Notes under the pieces: model-generated
The model's input: only the letters and a program-made list of their open reading frames with translations
Told to the model about the DNA's origin: nothing
Database searches by the model: none
Shown here: one piece after another, positions 7,157 through 15,674 of the stretch
Position numbering within the stretch: position 1 is the first letter of the stretch
Layout of the letters: the number at the start of each line of letters is the position of its first letter
Origin: CAYPHY01 sp964410625
GTDB taxonomy: Bacteria; Chloroflexota; Anaerolineae; Promineifilales; Promineifilaceae
Reading direction: 5' to 3'
NCBI GenBank assembly: GCA_964410625.1
Contig: CAYPHY010000023.1
Coordinates: forward strand, 9,576 to 73,575
DNA: 64,000 bases
Translations under genes and position numbers: made by a program

Positions 7157-9423
7157 TGATTTATATGCGGTCCAGGTTGGGAAAGGATTTGGGCAATGGG
7201 TCTCAGGTCCATCCACCACTGCTTGCGCGGCCGACTATGCTCCACGTCAAGCAAACGGGGAATATCATCCAAATTGGTAAAGCGAAAGCCACCTTCTAAC
7301 AAACCAATGGCCGCGCTGGATGGTTCCGGCTTACCAATTTCCTGTTCTAAATATTCGATGCAGTTCACTGCCATGCGGGTGGCAAAAATACGGTCAAAGG
7401 GGGAAGGATTGCCGCCCTGCTGCATGTGGCCCAGAATCGCCTGGCGCACATCGAACAGGTCTTTGCCTTCCTCTTCAAACAGCACACGCATGAAATCTGT
7501 GGTGTACACTTCGTTGGCCTTTTCATTGCGGATGAACAGACCGAGCCGCTTGCCGCGCTGAAAAGCGTCCGCCAGTTGCTCCACATCATTCACCAGATCC
7601 TCCAGCGTAACCCCTTCTTCATGGAGATAAACGCGCTCCGCGCCGGTGGCTAACGCGCTCATCAAAGCCAGATAACCACAATAGTAGCCCATCACCTCGA
7701 CAAAGAAGGCGCGTTGGGAGGCTACGGCCGATTGTTTGATCTTGTCTACGGCCGAAATGATGCTATTTAATGCCGTATCCACCCCCACGCTCAATTCTGT
7801 TGCGGGCAGGTTATTGTTGATCGTCGCCGGTAGACAAACCATCGGAATGTTGAACGCCGGAAAATTAAAACGCTGGCGATAAAGCTCCAAAATGGACATA
7901 TAGCCCGTCCAGCCACCAATCATCAATATCCCTTCAATCTGGTTGGCCTCCAGCGTTCGGGCAATGGCATAGAAATCTTTGCCCTTTGGCTCGATGCGAT
8001 TCGTCCCTAACTCCGAGCCACCGCGCTGCGTCCAGCCGTTGACGCTCATCCACTGTAGTTCTTCCACCTCGCCATTTGCCAGACCGCGAAAGGCATTACG
8101 CACACAGAGCATAATATGCCCCTTGTCCAGGGCGATACGCACGGCCGCGCGAACGGCGGTGTTCATCCCCGGTGCTGGGCCACCGCCATGTATGATGGCA
8201 ATACGTAGACGCTTCTGTCCTGGTATTAGGTCATGGGGTAAGGCACGAACCAGGGTACGGACGGTGCGGAAGGATTCGGAGAAGCTTTGGCTGCGCAGTT
8301 GCATCGCTCGCTGGTAATCCCCTGTGGCAATCGCCTCAGCAACGGCCTTTGTCCGCGCCAGACATTCACTCAAGGGCGTGCGTGTTAGTTTGTTGCCGCG
8401 CATCCCCATTACCAGCGGCTCACCGGCCGGGTTCATGGTCACAATCGTTTCCACCGCCTCTGCCCCCAGCAACGTACTCAGGTTGCGATCAAATGCGCTT
8501 GGCGATCCACCCCGCTGGACATGGCCGAGAACGGTGATGCGTGCATCTTCCTCTAAATTTTCTTCTAATATACGCTTCACCTGTTCACTGGTGATTGGAT
8601 TCCCATGACGGTCCCGCGCTCCTTCGGCGATGATCACAATGCTGTCGCGGCGGCCGACCTGGCGACCTCGCGCCAGAACGCTGCACATCTTCGCTTCCCA
8701 ATCCTCTACATCAGGGGGAGCTTCGGGGATCAACACCCAGTCCACACCGCTGGCTAAGGCGCTCATCAAGGCCAGATAACCACAGTTGCGTCCCATCACT
8801 TCAACCACAAAGGCGCGTTGGTGGCTGGCGGCCGTGCTGGAGATGGCGTCCACCGCGTCCACAATGCGGTGCAAGGCGGTGTCCGCTCCGGTGGTGATGT
8901 CTGTGCCATACATATCATTGTCAATCGAGCCAATGATCCCCACTATCGCTAAAGAGGAGATTGGAGATTGGAGATTGGAGACTGGGGACTGCGGGCTATC
9001 CCCCTCGGCACTCTCCTCCGCTCCTCCGCTCCCCTGCTCCCCTGCTCGCAATTCAGCCACCAACTCCGGCCACTCATTATGCAGGCGATCAGCGCCGGTC
9101 AGGCTGCCATCCCCGCCAATGACTACCAGCCCTTCGATGCCGTGCAACAGCAAGTTACGTACCGCTTTCAGCCGCCCTTCGCGGGTGTGGAAATCCTGGC
9201 TGCGGGCAGAGCCGATGACCGTCCCGCCGAGGTGGAGAATCCCACTGACGTCGTGCCAGCTCATCGGCCGAAAATAATCGCCACCCTCGATCAAGCCTTC
9301 ATACCCTTCATAGATGGCGAACACTTCCAGGCCGCGATTTAGCCCGGCACGCACCACGGCACGGATAGCGGCGTTCATCCCTGGCGCATCACCGCCACTT
9401 GTAAAAACAGCGATTCTCTTCAT
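7153..9423 (-). CDS. Duplicated (tandem-domain) 6-phosphofructokinase with degenerate C-terminal half
   Basis: The protein is two fused phosphofructokinase domains of about 380 residues each, as in eukaryotic enzymes. The N-terminal half keeps all key features: [15 protein letters not shown] (103-107, the ATP-type signature), GSIDND with the catalytic Asp, VMGRNCG, and LGHVQRGG. The C-terminal half (from about residue 400) has [11 protein letters not shown] but GGWTG in place of GGDGS, PATINNN in place of PGTIDND (catalytic Asp to Asn), VMGYYCG with the Arg lost, and LGHMQQGG with the second substrate Arg lost. It should therefore bind ligands but not catalyse, that is, act as a regulatory half. 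Residues about 127-158 (DNA 8950-9045) are a low-complexity insert made of intergenic repeat words. The gene precedes the PPi-type enzyme. Confidence 0.9.
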   Translation of the reverse strand: MKRIAVFTSGGDAPGMNAAIRAVVRAGLNRGLEVFAIYEGYEGLIEGGDYFRPMSWHDVSGILHLGGTVIGSARSQDFHTREGRLKAVRNLLLHGIEGLVVIGGDGSLTGADRLHNEWPELVAELRAGEQGSGGAEESAEGDSPQSPVSNLQSPISSLAIVGIIGSIDNDMYGTDITTGADTALHRIVDAVDAISSTAASHQRAFVVEVMGRNCGYLALMSALASGVDWVLIPEAPPDVEDWEAKMCSVLARGRQVGRRDSIVIIAEGARDRHGNPITSEQVKRILEENLEEDARITVLGHVQRGGSPSAFDRNLSTLLGAEAVETIVTMNPAGEPLVMGMRGNKLTRTPLSECLARTKAVAEAIATGDYQRAMQLRSQSFSESFRTVRTLVRALPHDLIPGQKRLRIAIIHGGGPAPGMNTAVRAAVRIALDKGHIMLCVRNAFRGLANGEVEELQWMSVNGWTQRGGSELGTNRIEPKGKDFYAIARTLEANQIEGILMIGGWTGYMSILELYRQRFNFPAFNIPMVCLPATINNNLPATELSVGVDTALNSIISAVDKIKQSAVASQRAFFVEVMGYYCGYLALMSALATGAERVYLHEEGVTLEDLVNDVEQLADAFQRGKRLGLFIRNEKANEVYTTDFMRVLFEEEGKDLFDVRQAILGHMQQGGNPSPFDRIFATRMAVNCIEYLEQEIGKPEPSSAAIGLLEGGFRFTNLDDIPRLLDVEHSRPRKQWWMDLRPIAQILSQPGPHINQ
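8950..9045. repeat. Word-repeat insert inside the phosphofructokinase gene
   Basis: On the plus strand this reads gagattggagattggagac and then a C/T-rich run with ctcctccgctcctccgctcc and cctgctcccctgctcgc. It translates on the minus strand as an in-frame Gly/Ser/Glu/Pro-rich segment ([20 protein letters not shown] and following) between two conserved blocks of the first domain. The gagattgg/gagactgg words match the intergenic hairpin at 50022-50102. Confidence 0.75.
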
Positions 9424-9528
9424 AGCTTCCTATTCTTTGCTTGTGGTTTGTGGTGTCTATTCGGTTCAGGAGTGGGTTCCAACACTGTAATACTACTTCA
9501 TTCAGCGTGACGGGCAACTTTTTGTGGC

Positions 9529-9566
9529 GCGGGTTGCCAACCCGCAGCCCGACTTGCCAAATCGGG
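9529..9566. repeat. Pair of TTGCCA-centred hairpins
   Basis: 9529-9545 reads gcgggttgccaacccgc (7-bp stem). 9548-9566 reads cccgacttgccaaatcggg (5-bp stem, extended by mismatches). Both have TTGCCA at the centre with unrelated arm sequences. The design parallels the TTGAAA hairpins at 53002-53122. Confidence 0.7.
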
Positions 9567-9596
9567 TTACTCCTCCAGAATCAACCTTAACCTCTC

Positions 9597-9696
9597 AGGA
9601 CTTACGCAGTGAAGAATTTTTAGCAACGAATTAGCGCGAATTTTCGCAAAAAACGATGCCAAATCCGCATTCATTCGATGCAAATGTGTAAGCCCT
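9597..9696. repeat. AGGACTTACGCA inverted-repeat element, copy 1
   Basis: The element starts aggacttacgcagtgaagaa and ends gtgtaagccct, an imperfect reverse complement of the left end. The interior tttttagcaacgaatta matches the copy at 28251-28360. Confidence 0.75.
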
Positions 9697-9867
9697 ACCC
9701 TTATCAAAATACACCAACTCACCTTTGCCGGAAAGCCGGAAAGTGGACTATTGCCGTAGGCATCAAAATTCCACTATAATTATTCTATATATTCGCGGCA
9801 TCTATCTCTTTCCGTGTTAGATAATCCTTGAAAGGATACATAGGCTTCAATCTTCTCCTAAAATAAT

Positions 9868-9945
9868 AGGACTTACGCAGTTCACAATTTTTTCGATACG
9901 AATAACACGAAAATAGAAAGCACAATTCGTGTCATTCGTGCATCT
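9868..9945. repeat. AGGACTTACGCA element, copy 2 (right end missing)
   Basis: The left end aggacttacgcagtt is intact, followed by cgatacgaataacacgaa and an opposing attcgtgtcattcgtgca arm. The expected right terminus agtcct is not present, so this copy is truncated or fused to a gacacgaat-class hairpin. Confidence 0.6.
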
Positions 9946-9981
9946 ACTGCCTGCTGATCACTATCTCCTAAGGAGGTTGTC

Positions 9982-11376
9982 ATGTCTATTCAACGTGTTT
10001 TGTCTTTGCTCGTATTCTTCTCTGTCATTCTATTCTCCGGCTGCGTTACCTCTGGAACCGTAGAGCCGGTCGCAGAAGTGGAAGTAACCCAAACATCCTC
10101 AGCGCTGGTGCCGGTGACATCCACCGCCGAAGCCACCGCCTATCCGCCACCGGCCACCGCTACCATCCATCCCGCTTATCCGCCTCCTATCGAACCAACG
10201 TGGACTCCCGGCCCAGAACCAACTGAGGAGCCAACACCAACCGTGCCACCGCTCCCAACCCTCATTCCTACACCCGAAGTTACGCCAATTCCCACAGCCG
10301 AACCGCCGTTTATTCCGTTGCCACCCGATCAGGAGTTGCAACCCTTCTCGGTCTTGTATACCGAAAATAGCACTATCTGGGCCGTAGACAGCAACGGCGG
10401 CGATCCATACTCGTTGGTGAATGTGCAAGATGTGCTTTCCCTTTATATAGCACCTACATCTGTGACTTTTGGACAATGGGGGGCCGCCTCACCCAATGGC
10501 ACAATGCTGGCCGTCGTTTTGAGTTCACAGGAAACCTATGATCACACTCAGGATGATTATCCAGAACTCAGCCTCTACTTATATCATGTACAACAACAGA
10601 CCTGGAGCAAACTGACAGATGGCGGCCTCGAGCCTACTTGGTCACCTGATAGCAGCAAGATTGCCTATCGTGGTCCTCAAGGTGGGTTATGGGTGGTAGA
10701 TATTACTACTGGCGAATCGCGCGAAGTGTACGCAGTAGATTATGAAAAGGGCCATGTATCTACAGACTTCTCGTGGGCACCGGACAGCCAACGCCTAGTG
10801 TTTCTTGATAGCATTTTGCAGAATTCAGAAAACCTCATGGTCGTGGACATTGCCAAACCGGAAAACGCGATAGTTGTGTTGCCAGATGATCCTTACTGGG
10901 TCTATTTCCCTCGCTGGTCGCCGGTAGGCGATCAAATCTTCTTTGTATCTTCAGCCGGTACTCGGTCTTCGTCCGAAAACATCAACAACTTGTGGTTAAT
11001 CAACAGCGATGGTAGTGGGCTGACTCAAATCACGCAAGACCTGGAGGTAATCGCTGGGGGTATACCGAGCTGGTCACCGTATGGTGAATGGATTGTCGTA
11101 TCAGGATTCCTCCATTATGAGGAAACAGAACCAGATATTGAACTATGGCTGATTAGTGCCTCTGATGCGGGATTAAAGCGACTTACCGACACGCCTAACG
11201 TCAATGAGTCAGTGCCGTTTTGGATTTCAGATGGCATTCGCCTTGTCTTTCAGCGCGGGAATCCGGCTGGTGATAATATCTTACGTAGCTTGTGGCTCGT
11301 AAATCTATTTGATGGCTCTGAAATGGAGCTCGCTTCCTCTTCTCCGCGAAATATTGTAATACTTCCGCAGCCCTAG
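9982..11376 (+). CDS. Secreted lipoprotein with TolB/PD40-like beta-propeller
   Basis: The signal peptide ends in a lipobox (ILFSGC, Cys 21). A Thr/Pro-rich linker occupies about 22-118, and a beta-propeller of WD40-like (PD40) repeats follows. The repeats show the usual WSPDSSKIAY, WAPDSQRLVF, WSPVGDQIFF and WSPYGEWIVV motifs at regular spacing, six or so blades. The protein should sit outside the membrane on a flexible stalk and bind a partner or polymer; no catalytic residues are seen. It is followed after 18 bases by the M23 peptidase gene, which has its own ribosome site, so the two are probably one operon. Composition is poorer in CGGCCG than flanking genes. The ligand is unknown. Confidence 0.85.
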   Translation: MSIQRVLSLLVFFSVILFSGCVTSGTVEPVAEVEVTQTSSALVPVTSTAEATAYPPPATATIHPAYPPPIEPTWTPGPEPTEEPTPTVPPLPTLIPTPEVTPIPTAEPPFIPLPPDQELQPFSVLYTENSTIWAVDSNGGDPYSLVNVQDVLSLYIAPTSVTFGQWGAASPNGTMLAVVLSSQETYDHTQDDYPELSLYLYHVQQQTWSKLTDGGLEPTWSPDSSKIAYRGPQGGLWVVDITTGESREVYAVDYEKGHVSTDFSWAPDSQRLVFLDSILQNSENLMVVDIAKPENAIVVLPDDPYWVYFPRWSPVGDQIFFVSSAGTRSSSENINNLWLINSDGSGLTQITQDLEVIAGGIPSWSPYGEWIVVSGFLHYEETEPDIELWLISASDAGLKRLTDTPNVNESVPFWISDGIRLVFQRGNPAGDNILRSLWLVNLFDGSEMELASSSPRNIVILPQP

Positions 11377-11394
11377 ACGTTAAGGAGGCTCAAA

Positions 11395-13680
11395 ATGACC
11401 ACAGGTACAGTCAAACGCGACAGTCATATATTCTCAAAACGAATCCCACTAATCTTGGGATTGAGCGTACTCGTGCTACTAATTGTGCTTACAGCCCAGG
11501 GAGCATACATAAACAGCCGTCCTATTACAGACACAGGAGGGCGAATACACCAAGGTTATCTATGGGGTGAGAATGGAGTCCACGAGGGCTTGGATTTTCC
11601 CTATCTTACCGGGACTGATGTTTATGCCATCGCGGACGGTACTGTTGTCGATCTCAATGAGAGTTTTGACAATAATGGTGGCACAGGGGCCTATGGAAAC
11701 TATGTTCTTATCCGCCATGACCAGCGGCACTACAACCGCATAGCCAGTCAGTGGGCCTACGTCTACTCAATGTACTTTCACTTAAGTTATCTGAGCGTTC
11801 GCCCTACTCTGAACCAGCACGTTTCAAGAGGGGAGTGGATCGCCGAAGTGGACAACAGTGGAGTAGGTACCGGTTGCCCTGAGCCAGAATGTGCTCACTT
11901 GCATCTACAGATTGTCATTGATACACGAGCTGATGGTGATCTTGACCCTTTAAATCTGGATATAGAAGATGACTCTAGAAATCCTGAATTATGGCTCTCT
12001 CCATATCAAGGCAATACGGCCAGAGTAGTTGGTAAAGTAACGAATAACAGTGGCGTACCACAACAAAATCTCATCATCTGTGGTATGAATAAGCCATATC
12101 AGTCACCATTTGGTATATCTTTCGAGGGGGCACGAACCTACTCCGAACCCTGGATGAAACCAGATGACATTCTGGTCGAGAACTTCGCTACCACCGACGT
12201 TTCGCCCGGCAGCTATAGCATAGCAGCATACAACAATAACTGCTCAGGAAGCTTGTACCGCAATTTGGGAACCTATACCTTCCAGGCGAATAAAACAACC
12301 TATATCGGCCTTTATCCGATGTATATGCCGCTGCTGCGCGAGAGTAGCACGCGAAACTCGACAATTTTCACCCGCAACAATAGCACATCTTTTACTACCA
12401 ATGTAGCAACGACCTTTGTGAGGAGTCCGGGTAGCGTCAGTAACAATCATCACCAGACCAACAACCTCCCTCCCAACGATCACATTTCGATCTTTCTCCC
12501 CTCTTCAAACTTCTTTGGCTCGGCCAGGGTCATCGGCAGTCAAGATGAAGCAGTAGGGGCGCAAATTGAATATTGCAGCGGCTCCTACTGTGAACCATCC
12601 GGCTATAGTGGAATCACCGCGGAGCTGGGGGTTGGCACGAAGGGTTGGGAGATAGCGGGTACGACTATCTACCTACCGCTTGTAAAGAATCAGTATCTGA
12701 ATCGAACCTCGGAAATCTATGTTACCAATGTCGGGGCGGACGACACCTCATTCACCGTAACTTACTACAATACAGCAGGAAATAATTACGGTGGTGGAAC
12801 GCATACCCTTGCGTTGGATGCTACCAAGTCGCTACGAATAAATAATTCAGCACCGCAAAATGCGTTCTATTCAGCCAGGATCGTCAGCCTCAATGGTCAC
12901 CCCCTGGCGGTAGTCGTTTTGGAAGGTGACGGGAATCCACCCGCCTCACGGCCGGCCACATACAACGGCTTCAGCGCCGGACACACGACCCTCTACGCAC
13001 CGATCGTGAAGAATGAATATCCTAATACCGGAACTCCTAGTGAAAGCACAACCGGGATTACCGTCCAAAATATCACTGCGTCTACAGCGACGGTAACCGC
13101 CTATTACTATAATGACGGCGGGAGCTTAGTAGCGACCATAAATTTTCAAGTTCCACCTTATAGCCCCTATGTTCTGTACAGTTCCCCTGATCCCCCTGCT
13201 CCTCCAGTTCCTACAGACTTTTTAGGTTCTGTACGCCTCGATTCAAACCGAAATATTGTTGGACAGATGAGCGAGTCAAATATAACAGTCAATGGTGGTC
13301 GAAGAATGATGAGCAGTCTCGCTTTAGGGAATGCAGCTTCGCGAACGATTGCCTTTCCCCTCTGGTATGACCACTATACGGTGGGCGGAAGGGATTGGGT
13401 TTGTGGGGTGAACGTCCGCCATGCAGGTTCGTCCGGATCAACGACGGTGACTGCTCGCTGGTACAATGCATCCGGTAGTCAGGTCTGTTCCCTGGCAAAG
13501 TCACTGGACAACCAGCATGATATAACCACCTTCTACAACGAGAGTTGTCCAGCTTCAATTGGTTCATTGGTGCTAGAGTCATCCTCACAAAACATCGTCG
13601 CGGTAGCCAGTTGCGCCGACAGCGCTAAGAATAATTTCGTAGATGACAATGTCCAGACGGTTAATGGAAGCAACCGGTAA
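11395..13680 (+). CDS. Membrane-anchored M23 family metallopeptidase with large extracellular C-terminal region
   Basis: A transmembrane segment (about 17-38) is followed by a LytM/M23 domain (about 50-175). It has all the zinc and catalytic residues: His 63 and Asp 67 in HEGLDF, His 129 in YFHLS, and His 168/170 in HLHLQ. Such enzymes cut peptide cross-links in cell walls or secreted proteins. The remaining 580 residues are Ser/Thr/Asn-rich and beta-rich by appearance. Repeated units of about 140 residues are suggested by LPLVKNQYLNRTSEIYVTN, APIVKNEYPN and a third FPLWYDH block, so they may be adhesion-like domains. The ribosome site is taaggagg. It is co-transcribed with the preceding beta-propeller lipoprotein. 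What it cuts is not known. Confidence 0.82.
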   Translation: MTTGTVKRDSHIFSKRIPLILGLSVLVLLIVLTAQGAYINSRPITDTGGRIHQGYLWGENGVHEGLDFPYLTGTDVYAIADGTVVDLNESFDNNGGTGAYGNYVLIRHDQRHYNRIASQWAYVYSMYFHLSYLSVRPTLNQHVSRGEWIAEVDNSGVGTGCPEPECAHLHLQIVIDTRADGDLDPLNLDIEDDSRNPELWLSPYQGNTARVVGKVTNNSGVPQQNLIICGMNKPYQSPFGISFEGARTYSEPWMKPDDILVENFATTDVSPGSYSIAAYNNNCSGSLYRNLGTYTFQANKTTYIGLYPMYMPLLRESSTRNSTIFTRNNSTSFTTNVATTFVRSPGSVSNNHHQTNNLPPNDHISIFLPSSNFFGSARVIGSQDEAVGAQIEYCSGSYCEPSGYSGITAELGVGTKGWEIAGTTIYLPLVKNQYLNRTSEIYVTNVGADDTSFTVTYYNTAGNNYGGGTHTLALDATKSLRINNSAPQNAFYSARIVSLNGHPLAVVVLEGDGNPPASRPATYNGFSAGHTTLYAPIVKNEYPNTGTPSESTTGITVQNITASTATVTAYYYNDGGSLVATINFQVPPYSPYVLYSSPDPPAPPVPTDFLGSVRLDSNRNIVGQMSESNITVNGGRRMMSSLALGNAASRTIAFPLWYDHYTVGGRDWVCGVNVRHAGSSGSTTVTARWYNASGSQVCSLAKSLDNQHDITTFYNESCPASIGSLVLESSSQNIVAVASCADSAKNNFVDDNVQTVNGSNR

Positions 13681-13729
13681 CTCAAGCTGAAGTATAAACA
13701 GTTTAAACACGATTGAAGATTTCCGTGCA

Positions 13730-14254
13730 TCAAGCGAGAATAGAGGATGGTGGCGGCACACGGCCGCCCGCCGCCCACCATCTATTCACTTCTGCCTGAC
13801 GACTGGCACAATAAGCCTTCCAGTTCCCGCCTCGAATCGGCTCCAGTCCTGCCACAATAGCCGCACGGCCGACATAAACCCAGGCCACTCGCTGGCGGCC
13901 GTTGTGCAACGTGATGATTCGCCGCACACGGCGGTAAAAGGATTGCTCCGGCTGTAGCGGCCGGTAATCCTCCAACACATCCAACGTCCGCAACACGGCC
14001 TCATAATAAGCCGCCTCTACCTCCACCAACACACCCACCACTTGCCACTTGCTACCTGCGATGTACTCATCGCCCACCTGCCCCGCTTCCACCACCATCG
14101 GATATTGCCCCAAACCCAATTGCGCCATGTCGTAGAGACGGCCGCCCGGCAATATGGCCGGTTCCTCCGTACGGATCGCCTTCGCCCAGAGATGATAATT
14201 CGGTTGTCCGGGTAAAAGTGTGCCATAGACAAAGAAGGGGAGTTGGGGTGACAT
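13730..14254 (-). CDS. Gamma-glutamylcyclotransferase-like (GGCT/AIG2) family protein
   Basis: Members of this fold release 5-oxoproline from gamma-glutamyl amines or amino acids. The N-terminus FFVYGTLLPGQPNY is the family's substrate-loop motif, and the conserved acidic residue is in LDVLEDY (Glu about 94), where the catalytic Glu is expected. After the fold there is a short Pro-rich tail. Residues about 57-72 (VEAGQVGDEYIAGSKWQV) look like an insert: their DNA (14039-14086) contains cacttgccacttgctacctg, the same words found inside recJ. The gene stands alone on the minus strand with the long inverted repeat 14274-14475 just upstream. Confidence 0.78.
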   Translation of the reverse strand: MSPQLPFFVYGTLLPGQPNYHLWAKAIRTEEPAILPGGRLYDMAQLGLGQYPMVVEAGQVGDEYIAGSKWQVVGVLVEVEAAYYEAVLRTLDVLEDYRPLQPEQSFYRRVRRIITLHNGRQRVAWVYVGRAAIVAGLEPIRGGNWKAYCASRQAEVNRWWAAGGRVPPPSSILA

Positions 14255-14273
14255 GGTGAGGGGAGTGATGGGG

Positions 14274-14475
14274 TGACAGGGTGGGCGCTGAGTACAGCGC
14301 TGGTGAAGAGGGGATTTGATATGAGAGGGGCGGCTAGGGTATAATTAGGTTCGTAGAATGAATTCAACGGCTGACAAAGGAAATTCGTTGAAACGGATTG
14401 CAAGGGTAAACAGTATGTGGCATGTATAGTCAATTCACCTTGTCACCAGCGCTGTACTCAGCGCCCACCTTGTCA
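14274..14475. repeat. 202-bp element with 33-bp inverted-repeat ends
   Basis: The left arm 14274-14306 and right arm 14443-14475 are reverse complements over 33 bases with one mismatch, including 27 consecutive matches. Each arm contains the palindrome GCGCTGAGTACAGCGC (AGTA loop). The interior of 136 bases is non-coding and carries a promoter-like sequence (14316-14345). The right arm ends eight bases before the tRNA-Arg gene. Confidence 0.85.
14316..14345 (+). promoter_or_regulatory. Candidate sigma-70 promoter upstream of tRNA-Arg
   Basis: TTGATA at 14316-14321, an 18-base spacer, and TATAAT at 14340-14345. It points toward the tRNA gene 138 bases downstream and lies inside the inverted-repeat element. 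Confidence 0.5.
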
Positions 14476-14482
14476 TTCTTAT

Positions 14483-14554
14483 GCCCTCGTAGCTCAAAGG
14501 ATAGAGCAATCGCCTCCTAAGCGATAGATGACGGTTCGAGTCCGTCCGTGGGTA
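14483..14554 (+). tRNA. tRNA-Arg (anticodon CCT)
   Basis: Seventy-two bases without encoded CCA. The acceptor stem GCCCTCG/CGTGGGT has one G-U pair and one T-T mismatch. D-arm stem GCTC/GAGC. Anticodon stem ATCGC/GCGAT with loop CTCCTAA gives anticodon CCT, reading AGG. Variable loop of four bases, T-arm GACGG-TTCGAGT-CCGTC. Discriminator A. Confidence 0.9.
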
Positions 14555-14563
14555 TCAAATTTT

Positions 14564-14632
14564 CGACACGAATTGCACGAATGACACGCATTAGTAACGC
14601 TTGTTTTCGTGAAATTCGTGTCATTCGTGTCG
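14564..14632. repeat. Word-repeat hairpin (cgacacgaat class)
   Basis: The left arm cgacacgaattgcacgaatg and right arm cattcgtgtcg with gtgaaattcgtg are reverse complements built of acgaat units. It lies between tRNA-Arg and the convergent end of rsgA. The same word class is found at 42469-42532. Confidence 0.78.
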
Positions 14633-14637
14633 AAATA

Positions 14638-15579
14638 TCAGTACATCGTCTCCTGTAGTTGTTCTTGTTCCTCGCGCAGGCGCAGGTAGCTGTCGTAGCG
14701 TTCGGGGGAGACACGGCCGTCGGCAACGGCCGCGCGCACCGCGCACTTTGGCTCGTGGCGGTGGCTGCAATTGCTAAACTGGCACGCCGACACCAGCGGC
14801 GCGATCTCCCGAAAGTAAGCGTCCACTTCTTCCGGCTCCAGATCATAAAGCGCCAGCGTGCGAATCCCCGGCGTGTCAGCCACATAGCCACCCACATCTA
14901 AGGGGACCAACTCCGTGTGGCGGGTGGTGTGCATCCCCTTGCCCGATGTTTCACTGACCGCCTTAACGCGCAGGCCCAACTCTGGCTGGAGGGCGTTGAG
15001 CAGGCTCGTCTTGCCCACCCCCGACGACCCGGCCAGTGCCGAGATTTTACCGCGCATCGCTTCACGCATTTCATCAAGGCCCGTTCCTTCGGCCGCGCTG
15101 GTATAGATCACCCGATAGCCAATCCTCTCATACAGCCCAAAGAGTTCCCGTGCCTTCTCCAGACCGGTCAGGTCTATCTTGCTGACACAGACAATAGCCG
15201 GTAGCTGGTTCATCTCCGCTACCACCAAAAAACGGTCTAGCTTGCGTAAGCTGGGATGGGGCTGGCGAACGGCAAAAACAAAGATGACCTGGTCGGGGTT
15301 GGCAACCAGCACATCTTCGCGGTCGGTCTGAAAGTTACGCTCTTCGGGGTGCGGCCGCGCGCGGGAAAGGGCGGAGCGACGGAGTTCAATCGCTTCCACT
15401 GTCCCCGTTCCGTCGGGATTGAGGGAGATAGTCACCCGATCCCCGGCCGCCAGCAGGTCGGTGCGTTGCCACTCCTGCTTCAAACGGCCGGGGATTTGCG
15501 AGATGATTGGCCCCTGCTCCGTCTCTACGGTAAAAAAGCCGCTTTGCGACTTAATGACGAGGCCGGTCAGTTTAGACAT
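14638..15579 (-). CDS. rsgA: Ribosome small subunit-dependent GTPase A
   Basis: A circularly permuted GTPase that checks late 30S ribosome assembly. An N-terminal OB-fold (about 1-65) is followed by G-motifs in the permuted order: CVSKIDL (G4), GSSGVGKTSLLN (G1), and DTPGIR (G3). The C-terminal zinc knuckle is CQFSNCSHRHEPKC, with Cys, Cys, His and Cys ligands all present. Length 313 residues is normal. The ATG at 15579 gives the OB-fold start (MSKLTGLVIKS); upstream in-frame codons lie in a word-repeat hairpin and are rejected. Confidence 0.95.
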   Translation of the reverse strand: MSKLTGLVIKSQSGFFTVETEQGPIISQIPGRLKQEWQRTDLLAAGDRVTISLNPDGTGTVEAIELRRSALSRARPHPEERNFQTDREDVLVANPDQVIFVFAVRQPHPSLRKLDRFLVVAEMNQLPAIVCVSKIDLTGLEKARELFGLYERIGYRVIYTSAAEGTGLDEMREAMRGKISALAGSSGVGKTSLLNALQPELGLRVKAVSETSGKGMHTTRHTELVPLDVGGYVADTPGIRTLALYDLEPEEVDAYFREIAPLVSACQFSNCSHRHEPKCAVRAAVADGRVSPERYDSYLRLREEQEQLQETMY

Positions 15580-15580
15580 G

Positions 15581-15674
15581 GTAAGCGGTGGGCAGTAAAC
15601 AGTAATCGGTGAGTGGTAATCGGTAATCAGTTTAGACAACCAAACACCGATCACCGATTACGGATTACCGATCA
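15581..15674. repeat. Word-repeat hairpin (gtaatcggt class)
   Basis: The left arm repeats cagtaatcggtgagtggtaa and tcggtaatcagt. The right arm reads accgatcaccgattacggat and taccgatcac. The etfA stop codon (15672-15674) forms the last bases of the right arm. The same class is found at 60905-60976. Confidence 0.82.

Larger units (their letters stand above)
9424..9981. other. Intergenic region of 558 bases made largely of repeat elements
   Basis: No convincing coding frame is seen. It holds two TTGCCA-centred hairpins (9529-9566), one complete and one partial AGGACTTACGCA element (9597-9696 and 9868-9945), and a strong ribosome site (aaggaggt) ahead of the lipoprotein gene at 9982. No promoter stands out clearly. 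Confidence 0.7.

Noticed and set aside
14274..14554. tRNA-Arg region as an integration (att) site
   Set aside because: The inverted repeats lie before the tRNA, not as a direct copy of its 3' end, and no integrase or second tRNA fragment is present.
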